DNA from: Candidatus Mancarchaeum sp.
GTDB lineage: Archaea; Micrarchaeota; Micrarchaeia; Micrarchaeales; Micrarchaeaceae
Length of the DNA: 14,431 nt
Reading direction: 5' to 3'
Assembly (NCBI GenBank): GCA_027364995.1
Contig: DAHXOG010000010.1
Span: forward strand, 1-14,431
The notes beneath the pieces were generated by a model that did no database searches, was not told the origin of the DNA, and worked only from the letters and a program-made list of their open reading frames with translations. Position numbers and translations under genes: made by a program. Numbering within the stretch: position 1 is the stretch's first letter; each line of letters opens with the position of its first letter. Positions 1 through 8,226 of this stretch are shown one piece after another.

Positions 1-1767
1 TTTCGCGATAAGGAAAAGCATGCTAATGCTCCAAGGCGCCTGCACAAGCCAAAGTTAATACTGGGCAAGCCTTTGACATCATTGCCGAAATGGGCATGGA
101 TATCAGCAATAGCAATAACGGTTATAATAGCGATAATATTCGTGGCCGGCACCGGTCATTATAGCAATGGCATCTATTGCATAGACGCATCGTGCTCCGA
201 TGCGCTTTACCATGTTGGCATAGGCTATTCAGTAGCATACGGGAGCTACCCTCCAAAATACCTGTTTACAATAGGCACAATGAACGTGTTCCCATTCATG
301 AGCGATTTGTATATGGGCATGCTTCACAGGACGGGGCTGGGCATAGTCGATTCGATACTGCTTCCCGACGTCATGCTGATATTCTCCTTTGTATGGCTCA
401 GCATGATGGTGGCGTATGCAATATCGAAAAGCACACGCATATCCATAATGGCTTCAATAATGTTCTGGTTCGGCGGCGTTGGATTCATAAAGATATTGGA
501 CTTCCCATTCATAAAGCAGATAACGCCATTATTCCAGCCTGCACACCTATTCTACCTGCCGCAGCCTCATAACACAATACCGACGCTGATATACTCTGTC
601 CTCAAAATGTCCGAGATACCAACGAGCTATTGGACAAGCATAATAAACAGCATGCTTTTGGCGCAGAGGGACCTTATGCTCGGGCTGCCACTGGCCTTGA
701 TTGTCATATACATCGTATATCAGGCATTCTTCGCCGAAGAGAAATTTGGCGTAAAGGAATATCTGTTTCTGGGCGTATTGGCAGGGTTGATGCCTCTGGC
801 AAATGCCGAAAGCGTGGTCATGGTGGTAATGCTTGCGGCCTTCACGCTCATATACGTGCTTTTCAGGAAAGGCAGGCTAAAAAACCTTTACAATATAGTG
901 CTTACGGCAATACCGTTCGCGGTAATAGGGATAATGGAGTTCATGTACATGGATTCCCAAAAGCGCCAGTCCAACTGGTCGTATTTCATCTATCAAAATT
1001 TTATGATACATGCGAACAATTCGCTAATAACATTTATTTTCAGTTTTGAAAACATAATATTCTTCTGGCTCCAGGTCGCAGGCATACCTGTAATACTGGG
1101 CCTAATTGGGCTGTATTACGCCAAGAGGAACTCTAAGATGTTCTTTGTGCCGTTCTTCGCACTGTGGGTATTTGTAACGGTTTATACTCCGCAGCCAAAC
1201 TCGGCAGACTCGAACAAGATGTTCATATACATATTCCTCATGCTATGCATATTCATGGCATATCTAGTCGATAGATTATGGAAAAAAGGAAAAATCGGTG
1301 CGGTTGTTGGCATAATACTTGTGGCATTGGTAGTCATAAACTTCCCGTTATTCTTTGTCCATGACGTCTTTGCATTCAAGCAGCCCTTACTAACAAACGC
1401 GGAGCTGGCTGCTTCATCATATATACTAAACAATACGCCGACAAATTCAATATTCGTGTTAAACGACTACGACGCATTCAGGAATCCTGTTTCAAGCGTC
1501 GCAATGCGCGATACTCTAATATCAATAGGCCAGTATGTAGGCGGGATTTACAAATATCCTCCCCAAACCATGATAAGCGCTACCGAGAGCATAATAAACA
1601 ATGCAAGCTGCAGGACCGCCGAAAGGTACAATGTATCGTATGCCTATCTGGATAACCCAAGCAATGGCATATTGTCCAAGTTTAACGCTTCAGGGTTCAA
1701 AATGGTGTTCAACTACTCACAGCCATCCATTCCGCAAAAGATTTATGTATATAAACTCAATTGCTAA
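1..1767 (+). CDS. GT-C-like polytopic membrane glycosyltransferase (5' partial)
   Basis: This is a large membrane protein with about 10-11 hydrophobic segments and a C-terminal soluble domain of about 130 residues. The first segment (WAWISAIAITVIIAIIFVAG) is followed by an outside loop containing DALYH and a YPP turn, as in GT-C enzymes that take sugars from polyprenyl phosphates. Later landmarks are QRDLMLGLPLAL, a GVLAGLMPLANAES loop and SADSNKMFIY, which resemble conserved positions in uncharacterised GT-C proteins. The frame stays open to base 1 with a basic, cytoplasm-like stretch and no ATG. A TTG at 73 would give 564 residues, but I prefer a gene truncated by the window edge. It is followed after 23 bases by an unknown gene and then by a GT2 polyprenyl-phosphate sugar synthase, which fits donor-lipid synthesis and use. 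The sugar and acceptor are unknown. GT-C membership is by pattern, not by search. Confidence 0.65.
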   Translation, partial: FRDKEKHANAPRRLHKPKLILGKPLTSLPKWAWISAIAITVIIAIIFVAGTGHYSNGIYCIDASCSDALYHVGIGYSVAYGSYPPKYLFTIGTMNVFPFMSDLYMGMLHRTGLGIVDSILLPDVMLIFSFVWLSMMVAYAISKSTRISIMASIMFWFGGVGFIKILDFPFIKQITPLFQPAHLFYLPQPHNTIPTLIYSVLKMSEIPTSYWTSIINSMLLAQRDLMLGLPLALIVIYIVYQAFFAEEKFGVKEYLFLGVLAGLMPLANAESVVMVVMLAAFTLIYVLFRKGRLKNLYNIVLTAIPFAVIGIMEFMYMDSQKRQSNWSYFIYQNFMIHANNSLITFIFSFENIIFFWLQVAGIPVILGLIGLYYAKRNSKMFFVPFFALWVFVTVYTPQPNSADSNKMFIYIFLMLCIFMAYLVDRLWKKGKIGAVVGIILVALVVINFPLFFVHDVFAFKQPLLTNAELAASSYILNNTPTNSIFVLNDYDAFRNPVSSVAMRDTLISIGQYVGGIYKYPPQTMISATESIINNASCRTAERYNVSYAYLDNPSNGILSKFNASGFKMVFNYSQPSIPQKIYVYKLNC

Positions 1768-1777
1768 TTGCTTTATT

Positions 1778-1786
1778 AGGGGCGAT
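1778..1786 (+). promoter_or_regulatory. Ribosome binding site deciding the start of the 1791 gene
   Basis: AGGGGCGAT lies four bases before the ATG at 1791 and differs by little from the GGAGGTGAT complement of the archaeal 16S rRNA 3' end. It supports 1791 rather than the in-frame TTG at 1761. Confidence 0.5.
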
Positions 1787-1790
1787 TAAT

Positions 1791-2519
1791 ATGCCAACCA
1801 TTACGGGCAATAATAAAAAGGAGGTGCACACCAATTCAGAGCGCATTCTTAACGCTTCAATAATGAAACTCTCATTAATGCTTGGCGAGGATCCAGAAAA
1901 GCTGCTAAGCATAAAGCCCAAAATAACAGTTTCGGAACCGGACGCGGAACCATATGTCAAATACGACGTATCAGAAAATACAATAGCTATACACGGCATT
2001 AAAATCGACGAAAATTTCCTAAAGTATGTGATTAATGGGATAATTGGATTCCACTATTATAAAGAAAAAATGGCAAAGCGCTCAATACATGATAATGATA
2101 TTCCATCAAATTATTCTATTGAAAATATACTTATCATGAGCTTTTCCAGCCTGTTCGGGGCAGAGGCTTCAGAAGATGAAAACAAGTCTGCAACTATAGC
2201 TCCAAACATATTCAAAAAGTCCGAATTGATCGATATCCAAAATCTTTTATCAACAATTATCTACACGTATGAAAATATACTATCCGACTCGTTTGAAAAA
2301 TTTCTGAATAATATGTATGATAAGTCAAACACAGACCAGATTGAGATGATGAGCAGGATTCTTGCTTCAGTGCTTGTAATTGCAAACAACGGTGACACAA
2401 TCAGAACTTTAAGGAGCATATACTACAATGGCTATGCCGCTCTAAACTCCATAAAAAAAATTGACATGGAATCATTTTCAAATAATGCCAGGCTGTTTTT
2501 CAACACCGCTGCAAGATAA
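1791..2519 (+). CDS. Uncharacterised soluble protein between two glycosyltransferase genes
   Basis: I do not recognise this protein of 242 residues. It has no signal peptide or convincing membrane segment and looks mostly helical and acidic to neutral. I chose the ATG at 1791. It is preceded by AGGGGCGAT (1778-1786), close to the archaeal GGTGAT-type ribosome binding site, whereas the upstream TTG at 1761 would overlap the preceding gene. Residues about 55-90 read as a short strand pair (KYDVSENTIAIHG) followed by a helix with GFHYYKE. This is faintly like the strand-then-HExxH layout of small zinc proteases, but the second His and the Glu are not in the right register, so no activity is claimed. 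The DNA is visibly more AT-rich than the flanking genes. It lies 23 bases after the membrane glycosyltransferase and 12 bases before the GT2 gene, so it is probably co-transcribed and may assist that pathway. Confidence 0.75.
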   Translation: MPTITGNNKKEVHTNSERILNASIMKLSLMLGEDPEKLLSIKPKITVSEPDAEPYVKYDVSENTIAIHGIKIDENFLKYVINGIIGFHYYKEKMAKRSIHDNDIPSNYSIENILIMSFSSLFGAEASEDENKSATIAPNIFKKSELIDIQNLLSTIIYTYENILSDSFEKFLNNMYDKSNTDQIEMMSRILASVLVIANNGDTIRTLRSIYYNGYAALNSIKKIDMESFSNNARLFFNTAAR

Positions 2520-2531
2520 ACAGGCAATATA

Positions 2532-3320
2532 ATGAAAGTATTCATAATAATACCGGCATATAATGAAGAAAAGCGAATACTGGAAACATTAAAAAATTAC
2601 CAAACCTTATTTCGAAGCAAAGGCATAGAGCCATATCTAGTTATAGTATCGGAATCTACGGACAAGACAAACCGCATAATACGCAGCGTAGCCAAGGGCA
2701 ATAAGAGGATATTGCAGATATATACAAAAAAAAGACTGGGCAAGGGCGGGGCAATAATAAAAGGATTCTCCATGGCTGTAAGGAAATCCAGCAAATCCGA
2801 CATAATAGGATTCGTGGATTCGGATAACGCAGTGCACGTGTCTGAAATAACTAAAATGCTAAATTATCTGCAAAAGCATAAGGGATTCGACGGTATTATA
2901 GCATCAAGGTATATAAATGGCAGTTCAATATACGGTCATCTGCCGTTATCGAGGCTTATAGCAAGCAGGGGGTATAACATGCTTATAAGGTTGCTTTTCG
3001 GGTTGGATTACAGCGACACCCAATGCGGCGCAAAGCTGTTCAGGTACAACGCCGTAAAAAGCATACTTTCAAGCCTTTCAATAGTGGATATGAGCTTCGA
3101 CATAAACCTATTGTATTCCTTAAAAATATACGGATTCAGAATAAAAGAATTCCCGATAAAATATAACCAAGTTAACGAGGGCTCAAGGCTGATATTGCAT
3201 AAGCAGGTCCCTCAAATGCTGATAGCTACGCTGGGATTCAGGCTTTCTAGATCCAGGTTCGGAAAGCTGTTTCCGGATTCAGTAAAGGGATACATATACG
3301 ATAAGGTAAAGCGATGGTAG
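2532..3320 (+). CDS. GT2 polyprenyl (dolichyl)-phosphate sugar synthase, ALG5/DPM1-like
   Basis: This family 2 glycosyltransferase of 262 residues probably moves a sugar from a nucleotide donor to dolichyl or polyprenyl phosphate at the cytoplasmic face of the membrane. It starts with the nucleotide-binding strand FIIIPAYNEEKR, carries the metal-binding DxD as VDSDN (about residues 95-99), and has the DPM1/ALG5 signatures ASRYINGS and DTQCGAKLF, followed by FDINLL and a KEFPIKYNQ strand. The usual VDDGSTD nucleotide-binding turn is VSESTDKT, so the Asp pair is replaced by Ser-Glu. There is no C-terminal membrane anchor, so it is the short soluble form. It lies 12 bases after the unknown gene and in the same unit as the GT-C-like membrane protein, which could use its product. 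The gene ends 3 bases from the convergent membrane-protein gene. The sugar cannot be told from sequence. Confidence 0.88.
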   Translation: MKVFIIIPAYNEEKRILETLKNYQTLFRSKGIEPYLVIVSESTDKTNRIIRSVAKGNKRILQIYTKKRLGKGGAIIKGFSMAVRKSSKSDIIGFVDSDNAVHVSEITKMLNYLQKHKGFDGIIASRYINGSSIYGHLPLSRLIASRGYNMLIRLLFGLDYSDTQCGAKLFRYNAVKSILSSLSIVDMSFDINLLYSLKIYGFRIKEFPIKYNQVNEGSRLILHKQVPQMLIATLGFRLSRSRFGKLFPDSVKGYIYDKVKRW

Positions 3321-3323
3321 GCC

Positions 3324-3710
3324 TCAACGCCCATGCCTCAACAATATTATGGTCCCGGCCAAGGCGATCAGGAATCCTGCTCCAAATCCCCAAAAACTAG
3401 GTATTTCTACAATGTAGAGCACCAAGGCGATAACGCCCCATTTTTCGGAATTTTCCCTTTTCAACGTATAAGAATTGGCACCGCTTGCCAGTATGGCAAC
3501 GCCTATTATTATTCCAAAACCCATATCTGCTAACGACAAATAGGGTGCGCTTGAGAATGCGATATAACCGAGAATAATGCTCGCGGCTATCGCGATAAAT
3601 CCTGATATCACTATCAAGGCTGACCCTAGTTTCGGCTTCCTCTTAAACTCTGACTTTGCTTTTACTGCCTTTTTCTTATTCTTGCTTAAACGCCTATTAC
3701 TTCGCGCCAT
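3324..3710 (-). CDS. Small multi-span membrane protein, unknown function
   Basis: This is a hypothetical protein of 128 residues from the ATG at 3710 (MARSNRRLSK...). It has a strongly basic N-terminal tail of about 28 residues, then hydrophobic spans around LGSALIVISGFIAIAAS, ADMGFGIIIGVAILASG and WGVIALVLYIV, with a last span GFLIALAGTIILL before a short basic end. Three or four membrane passes with the N-terminus inside are expected. The frame is open further upstream to an ATG at 3785. However, that extension covers a possible BoxA (3753-3762) and the spacing downstream of carB, so a start at 3710 or at the in-frame ATG 3719 is more likely. It follows carB after about 95 bases on the same strand and could be read through from carAB or transcribed alone. 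It ends 3 bases from the convergent GT2 gene. I see no catalytic motif and assign no function. Confidence 0.65.
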   Translation of the reverse strand: MARSNRRLSKNKKKAVKAKSEFKRKPKLGSALIVISGFIAIAASIILGYIAFSSAPYLSLADMGFGIIIGVAILASGANSYTLKRENSEKWGVIALVLYIVEIPSFWGFGAGFLIALAGTIILLRHGR

Positions 3711-3752
3711 TAATACCATTTTATTACGATTAAACACTATTACCAAGAAACC

Positions 3753-3762
3753 ATAAAATAAA
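3753..3762 (-). promoter_or_regulatory. Possible BoxA for the small membrane protein gene
   Basis: On the minus strand this reads TTTATTTTAT. It would place the transcription start near 3732, about 13-22 bases before the candidate ATGs at 3719 and 3710. The T-rich strand could also help end carB transcription. Confidence 0.35.
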
Positions 3763-3804
3763 AGCCTTTGCGATTCGTAAAGCACATGTATGCAAATTCA
3801 TTAA

Positions 3805-6800
3805 TTACCTGTAATGCCTTAGCTCATAGGCCTCTGTCGTTGCCCCTAAGCTTTTCGACAATTCAGTTCCCAAATCGGAATCCAGCACTATAGGCACATT
3901 GAAATCTGCGCACGCCCTTCTTATCCCGTAATCGTATTCTGGCATATCTCCATCCGTAAAGACCGCGTCTATGGCATTTATCTTTATCATTTTTATGGCA
4001 TCATTTATGCTAAGCTTTTTTGCGCCATCCTTTAAGCCATCAACTGAGCTGTCTAATGAGTATAAATGCAGCCCGTCGTTCCATCTCCTCATCTCATTGC
4101 CTATAATGTCTGCATTATTGCCATATATCAATGCGGCGTTCAAAGGCAACCTGTTAGGCTGCACAGAAAGCCAGCTCTTGAGCAATGCGGCTTTGATATT
4201 GCTGTCAAAGGCAGCTACCTCTCCCGTGCTGTGCATTTCTGGACCCAATGCAGGATACGCCCCTTTCATCTGTGCCCACGAGAACTGCGGAGATTTTACA
4301 CCATAAGCCTTTATGCGCGGCTCATAAAATCCTTTCCAGTCGAACTGGCTGATGCTGCCATGCATGGCGTATTCCATGAGCTCAAACCCCGAGCCCTTGG
4401 AGCTGAAAGGCATTGACCTGCTCGCCCTGAGATTCAACTCTATAACATAAGCATTATTGTCCTTCAGTGCAAACTGCAGGTTGAACGGGCCCTTTATGTT
4501 AAGCCTTTTCACGAGCTTTATGACATCATCCTTCATTTCCTGCAATACACGAATTCTGGGTTTCATCTCTTCAGAGTCCGAAGGGAAAATCATCATCGTC
4601 GAATCCCCGCTGTGTATGCCTGCCTTTTCTATATGGAACATAGGTATGCCGATTGCCGCATTCCCATCCGCGGCGCAATCCATGTCTGCCTCCTCGGCAT
4701 TTTTTATGAATTTCGATATCACTATGGGCTTTTTCTTATAAATGTTCTCGATCTTGGAAATCCTTTCGATTAATTTGCTCTCATTATTTGCAACCCCCAT
4801 GGAAGATCCGCTAAGCACGAAGCTGGGCCTTATCAACACAGGATACTTGATTCGCTCGGCGAAAGCTATTGCATCCTTAATGGAAGTTACCTTCTGCCAT
4901 TCTGGCTCCTTTATGCCCAACTCGTCTGTTATTCTCGAGAACGATTCCCTGTCCTCGGCCATTGCTATTGATCTTGAATCACTCCCTATTATACGCATGC
5001 CATTCCTGCTCAGCTCGCTTGCGATATTGTTCCCTATCTGCCCTCCTGCAAATATTATTACATCCTTTATATTCGTGCTTTTCGATATTGAGTTTATGGA
5101 CTTTGCACTTAGCTGGTCAAAAAATAGCATATCGGAACGGTTCCAATCCGTTGATACCGTTTCAGGATTGCAATTCAGCGTCGCAACAGAGTAACCCCTG
5201 CTTTTGGCTATGCTGCCTATGATTGTAGTAGCGTAATCGAACTCTACGGATACCCCTATCCTAAAGCATCCCGCACCCAATACCAAAACCTTTTTGCCTT
5301 GTATATCCCCGAAATCGCTTTCGCAGGAATCTGCATTCTTTGTCAAATACATGTAATTCGTATTCGAGTGCCATTCCCCCGCAAGCGTATCTATGCGCTT
5401 TGGCTTCTCGCTTTCCATTTCGCATTTGAGCTGTGCTTCAGAGAATCCCTTCCTAAGCATGTAATTAAGCATAACCCTTTTCTCTGACGCGCTTGCTCCT
5501 TTAAAGTTAATATAATCCTTTACTATTCCGTAAATCTTGCTTATGAAAAACCTGTTTATTCCTGTAACGCCTTCCACCTCATCAATGCTGGCTCCCTCAA
5601 TGAATGCCTGGGCTGCATAAAGGAACCAATAAGGTTTCCTGTTTCTCAATGCATCAAGTGCATCGTTTCTCTTAATGGATGTTATTTTAGAGTTCACGCT
5701 TACGATGCCATGTTCTCCTATATCAAGCATGCGGACGGCCTTTTGCATGGCCTCTTCGAAATTCCTCCCTATGCCCATTACCTCTCCTATGCTCTTCATT
5801 TCGCTGCTTAGGCTTTGATCGACCCTCTCGAATTTCTGTATGTCCCATCTCGGTATTTTTATCGCTATGTAATCAAGGCTGGGCTCGAAGTAAGCGCTAG
5901 TGCTATTGGAAATCTCATTGCTAAGCTCGTGCATTCTAAATCCGAGCGCCAGCTTTGTCGCGACATAAGCTATAGGATATCCTGTCACTTTGCTTGCAAG
6001 CGCGGAAGACCTTGACATCCTTGGATTTGTCTCTATAACATAAAAGTCGTAAGAGTTCGGATCCAGCGCGAACTGCACATTGCACTCTCCTACAAGGCCT
6101 ATTGCATCGGCTACTCGAATGGCAACGCTCCTCATCCTTTGGTATATATGATTATCCAATGTCTGTGCAGGTGCAACAACTACGGATTCACCAGTATGGA
6201 TACCCATTGGGTCAATGTTCTCAAGGCATGCAATTATTGCTGAATTGCCGTCAATATCCCTCATTACCTCGTACTCCAATTCCTTCCATCCGTTGAGGTA
6301 CTTCTCCACGAGCGCCTCGCCAGTACCGCTTTGCGCGAAAGCCTTGTTTATCGAATCCTTGAACTCTTCCATATTGTAAGCTACGAAAGATCCCCTGCCT
6401 CCTAAGTTGAAGCTTACCCTGCATATTACCGGAAATCCCAGGCTATTCGCTGCTTTTATGCCCTCCTCTGCGTTTTTGACGCCGAAGCTCGGTGGAACGG
6501 GAATTTTTTCCTTGCGCATAAGCCTCTGGAAATCGGCTCTTGCAAGCGCCTTTCTTATTCCGCTTGGGTTAGTGCCTACGAACTCAACACCATTCGCCTT
6601 GAGGAATCCGCTGTCCCATAATTCAAGTCCGGCGGTTAAGGCAGTCTGCCCTCCAAACCCGCACAACAACGCATCTGGCTTTTCCGCAAGTATGACCCTT
6701 TTAATATACTCAAATGATATCGGCAGTATGTATACGGAATCTGCCATCGTGTAACTCGTTTGCACCGTGGCTATATTCGGGTTCATTACTATGCTCTTTA

Positions 6801-6921
6801 TCTTCAAATCTCTGAGAGCCTGCAATGCCTGGGATCCGCTATAATCGAATTCCGCGGCTTCTGCTACCTTTATGCCTCCAGAGCCTATCAAAAGCACCTT
6901 TCTGGGAAGTTTTTTTGCCAT
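3805..6921 (-). CDS. carB: Carbamoyl phosphate synthase large subunit
   Basis: CarB of 1038 residues makes carbamoyl phosphate from bicarbonate, ATP and ammonia supplied by CarA, for pyrimidine and arginine synthesis. Both ATP-grasp halves are visible. The first carries EFDYSGSQA, GGQTAL, RVSFNLGGRGS, GWKELEYEV, GIHTGES and NPRMSRSSALASK. An oligomerisation domain follows (about 400-540, ending KRIDTLAGEW). The second carries NCNPETVSTDWNRSD, GGQIGN, RPSFVLSGSS, GIHSGDS and NLQFAL. Wording such as MNPNIATVQTS and GECNVQFAL resembles eukaryotic CAD and some archaeal enzymes more than E. coli CarB. The C-terminal MGS-like allosteric domain is only about 110 residues and weakly conserved, against roughly 140 in E. 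coli. I chose the ATG at 6921: GGTGAT (6930-6925) lies just upstream and overlaps the carA stop. An ATG at 6933 would add four residues and overlap carA. Confidence 0.97.
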   Translation of the reverse strand: MAKKLPRKVLLIGSGGIKVAEAAEFDYSGSQALQALRDLKIKSIVMNPNIATVQTSYTMADSVYILPISFEYIKRVILAEKPDALLCGFGGQTALTAGLELWDSGFLKANGVEFVGTNPSGIRKALARADFQRLMRKEKIPVPPSFGVKNAEEGIKAANSLGFPVICRVSFNLGGRGSFVAYNMEEFKDSINKAFAQSGTGEALVEKYLNGWKELEYEVMRDIDGNSAIIACLENIDPMGIHTGESVVVAPAQTLDNHIYQRMRSVAIRVADAIGLVGECNVQFALDPNSYDFYVIETNPRMSRSSALASKVTGYPIAYVATKLALGFRMHELSNEISNSTSAYFEPSLDYIAIKIPRWDIQKFERVDQSLSSEMKSIGEVMGIGRNFEEAMQKAVRMLDIGEHGIVSVNSKITSIKRNDALDALRNRKPYWFLYAAQAFIEGASIDEVEGVTGINRFFISKIYGIVKDYINFKGASASEKRVMLNYMLRKGFSEAQLKCEMESEKPKRIDTLAGEWHSNTNYMYLTKNADSCESDFGDIQGKKVLVLGAGCFRIGVSVEFDYATTIIGSIAKSRGYSVATLNCNPETVSTDWNRSDMLFFDQLSAKSINSISKSTNIKDVIIFAGGQIGNNIASELSRNGMRIIGSDSRSIAMAEDRESFSRITDELGIKEPEWQKVTSIKDAIAFAERIKYPVLIRPSFVLSGSSMGVANNESKLIERISKIENIYKKKPIVISKFIKNAEEADMDCAADGNAAIGIPMFHIEKAGIHSGDSTMMIFPSDSEEMKPRIRVLQEMKDDVIKLVKRLNIKGPFNLQFALKDNNAYVIELNLRASRSMPFSSKGSGFELMEYAMHGSISQFDWKGFYEPRIKAYGVKSPQFSWAQMKGAYPALGPEMHSTGEVAAFDSNIKAALLKSWLSVQPNRLPLNAALIYGNNADIIGNEMRRWNDGLHLYSLDSSVDGLKDGAKKLSINDAIKMIKINAIDAVFTDGDMPEYDYGIRRACADFNVPIVLDSDLGTELSKSLGATTEAYELRHYR

Positions 6922-6924
6922 TGC

Positions 6925-6930
6925 ATCACC
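6925..6930 (-). promoter_or_regulatory. Shine-Dalgarno of carB overlapping the carA stop codon
   Basis: Minus-strand GGTGAT matches the archaeal anti-Shine-Dalgarno exactly and sits three bases before the carB ATG (6921). The carA stop TGA (6928-6926) is inside it, which suggests translational coupling giving equal amounts of the two subunits. It decides for 6921 over 6933. Confidence 0.7.
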
Positions 6931-8050
6931 CATGTAAAGTCAGCTTTCCCGCCTTACGGGAGCGTGTGCTGTTTTTAACCATGCTGTCAAATTCCTCAAA
7001 TACCCTAAAACCGTCGTTGGGCCCCGGCCTTGCCTCCGGATGGAACTGAACGCTTATTGCGTTTAGGCTGTCTATCCGAATGCCTTCAATAGTCTTATCG
7101 TCTAACGATATGTGTGAAATTTTGACGTGCTTTGGTATATCACCTGCAACAGCATATCCATGGTTATGTGTAGTTACCATGCATCTCCCGTTTCTTAAAT
7201 CGATTACTCCCTTGTTTATCGCCCTATGCCCAAATCGCATTTTATGTATTTCCATGCCCTGCGACATTGCTATGAGCTGGTGACCCAAGCATATGCCTAA
7301 TGTCGGTATCCCATGCTCTAGCAAATTCGAAACGGTTTCTGTCTCTTTTTTAAGCAAAAGCGGATTGCCTGGTCCATTGGAAAGCACTATTCCAACAGGA
7401 TCGTAGGAGAACACCTTTTTTTCGCTGGAATCGTAAGGCATCCTTGCAATCGAATATCCCATGGAATGCAGACAGTCCAATATGCCCTCTTTCATTCCAT
7501 AATCGATTACTGCCAGTGTAGGACCTTCATTGTCGTAAAATATTGGCTTTTTCACGGAAACGCTTTTCATGAAATTTATCTTTTCGTAATCATCGAAGCC
7601 CTTTGCGTCCTTGTTATTCGTTATGACCCCTGGCATGGATCCATGTTCCCTGATATGCAGCGTCAACGCCCTTGTGTCAATGCCTGCTATTCCCGGGATA
7701 CGCTCCTCCCTGAGCCATTCATCAAGCGTTTTTTCGGAATTCCATTCATGGCCATCGGTTATCTCGCCAAGCACTAATCCAGATGCCTGTATATTTCCGG
7801 ACTCGAAATTTTTCAATATACCTTTTTCCCTGATTATTTTCGGCACACCGTAATTACCTATCAAAGGATGCGTCATTGCAAGTATTTGCCCTTTGTAAGA
7901 GGGATCAGAAAGCGATTCGACATAACCGTTCATGGCTGTAGTGAATACAACCTCGCCATTGGCTAAGCCCTTATGGCCGAAATAATAACCTTCAAAAACA
8001 AGACCGTCCTCAAGAACAAGATATGCTGTATCCTTTCTACTGAGGCTCAT
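6926..8050 (-). CDS. carA: Carbamoyl phosphate synthase small (glutaminase) subunit
   Basis: CarA (374 residues from the ATG at 8050) hydrolyses glutamine and passes ammonia to CarB. The N-terminal CarA-specific domain shows AYLVLEDGLVFEGYYFG, FTTAMNGYVESLSDPSYKGQ and PGIAGIDTRALTLHIRE. The C-terminal class I amidotransferase domain shows SNGPGNP, the nucleophile in GICLGHQL (Cys254), FGHRAINK, THNHGYAV and VQFHPEARPGP, giving the His337/Glu339 pair. All triad members are present, so the subunit should be active. An in-frame ATG lies at 8077, but the minus-strand BoxA at 8086-8079 abuts it and would place the transcript start near 8057. The ATG at 8050, with a leader of a few bases, therefore fits better, and it also matches the usual CarA N-terminus. 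carA is first in the carAB unit, and its TGA sits inside the carB ribosome binding site. Confidence 0.97.
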   Translation of the reverse strand: MSLSRKDTAYLVLEDGLVFEGYYFGHKGLANGEVVFTTAMNGYVESLSDPSYKGQILAMTHPLIGNYGVPKIIREKGILKNFESGNIQASGLVLGEITDGHEWNSEKTLDEWLREERIPGIAGIDTRALTLHIREHGSMPGVITNNKDAKGFDDYEKINFMKSVSVKKPIFYDNEGPTLAVIDYGMKEGILDCLHSMGYSIARMPYDSSEKKVFSYDPVGIVLSNGPGNPLLLKKETETVSNLLEHGIPTLGICLGHQLIAMSQGMEIHKMRFGHRAINKGVIDLRNGRCMVTTHNHGYAVAGDIPKHVKISHISLDDKTIEGIRIDSLNAISVQFHPEARPGPNDGFRVFEEFDSMVKNSTRSRKAGKLTLHG

Positions 8051-8078
8051 CAAATCTATAAACAATTTTAAGAGCATA

Positions 8079-8086
8079 GATATAAA
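8079..8086 (-). promoter_or_regulatory. BoxA (TATA) of the carAB promoter
   Basis: Minus-strand TTTATATC is near the archaeal BoxA consensus. Its centre is about 33 bases before the ATG at 8050, predicting a nearly leaderless carA transcript and arguing against the upstream ATG at 8077. Confidence 0.5.
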
Positions 8087-8167
8087 TTACAGTAAGATTC
8101 GCGGCAACGGCTTAACCTTACATACAGATAAAACAGGATTTAACAAAGCGCTATATTACAAATGCGT

Positions 8168-8216
8168 CTTATGTGCCGAGCATAAGCTTGCGCCCATTTC
8201 ATTAAGCTCTGAAATG
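8168..8216 (-). repeat. Two small tandem hairpins between the lipid enzyme gene and carA
   Basis: The non-coding stretch 8087-8226 holds no gene that I can support. It does contain two back-to-back inverted repeats: CATTTC (8195-8200) with GAAATG (8211-8216), and CTTATG (8168-8173) with CATAAG (8181-8186). Read on the minus strand they come directly after the stop codon at 8227 and before the carA promoter. They could stabilise the 3' end of the operon transcript or help termination. Neither is followed by a strong T-run, and six-base stems can arise by chance. Confidence 0.3.
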
Positions 8217-8226
8217 CAAATGCATA

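Noticed and set aside
3711..3785. N-terminal extension of the small membrane protein to ATG 3785
   Set aside because: The added residues cover a likely BoxA and the carB-distal spacer, and the basic MARSNRR start looks natural.
3971..6978. Many plus-strand open frames of 60-150 codons opposite carB
   Set aside because: They are antisense shadows of carB, with Ser/Leu/Cys-rich translations and no start signals. The carB frame is unambiguous.
8140..8202. A 20-codon minus-strand frame (MKWAQAYARHIRRIC...) upstream of carA, resembling an arginine leader peptide
   Set aside because: No ribosome binding site is present, it lies upstream of the carA BoxA and so is not in the carAB leader, and short frames like this arise by chance.
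8209..8226. ATGCAAATGCAT inverted repeat just after the lipid enzyme gene as a terminator
   Set aside because: Five-base arms with a two-base loop and no T-run are too weak to call.
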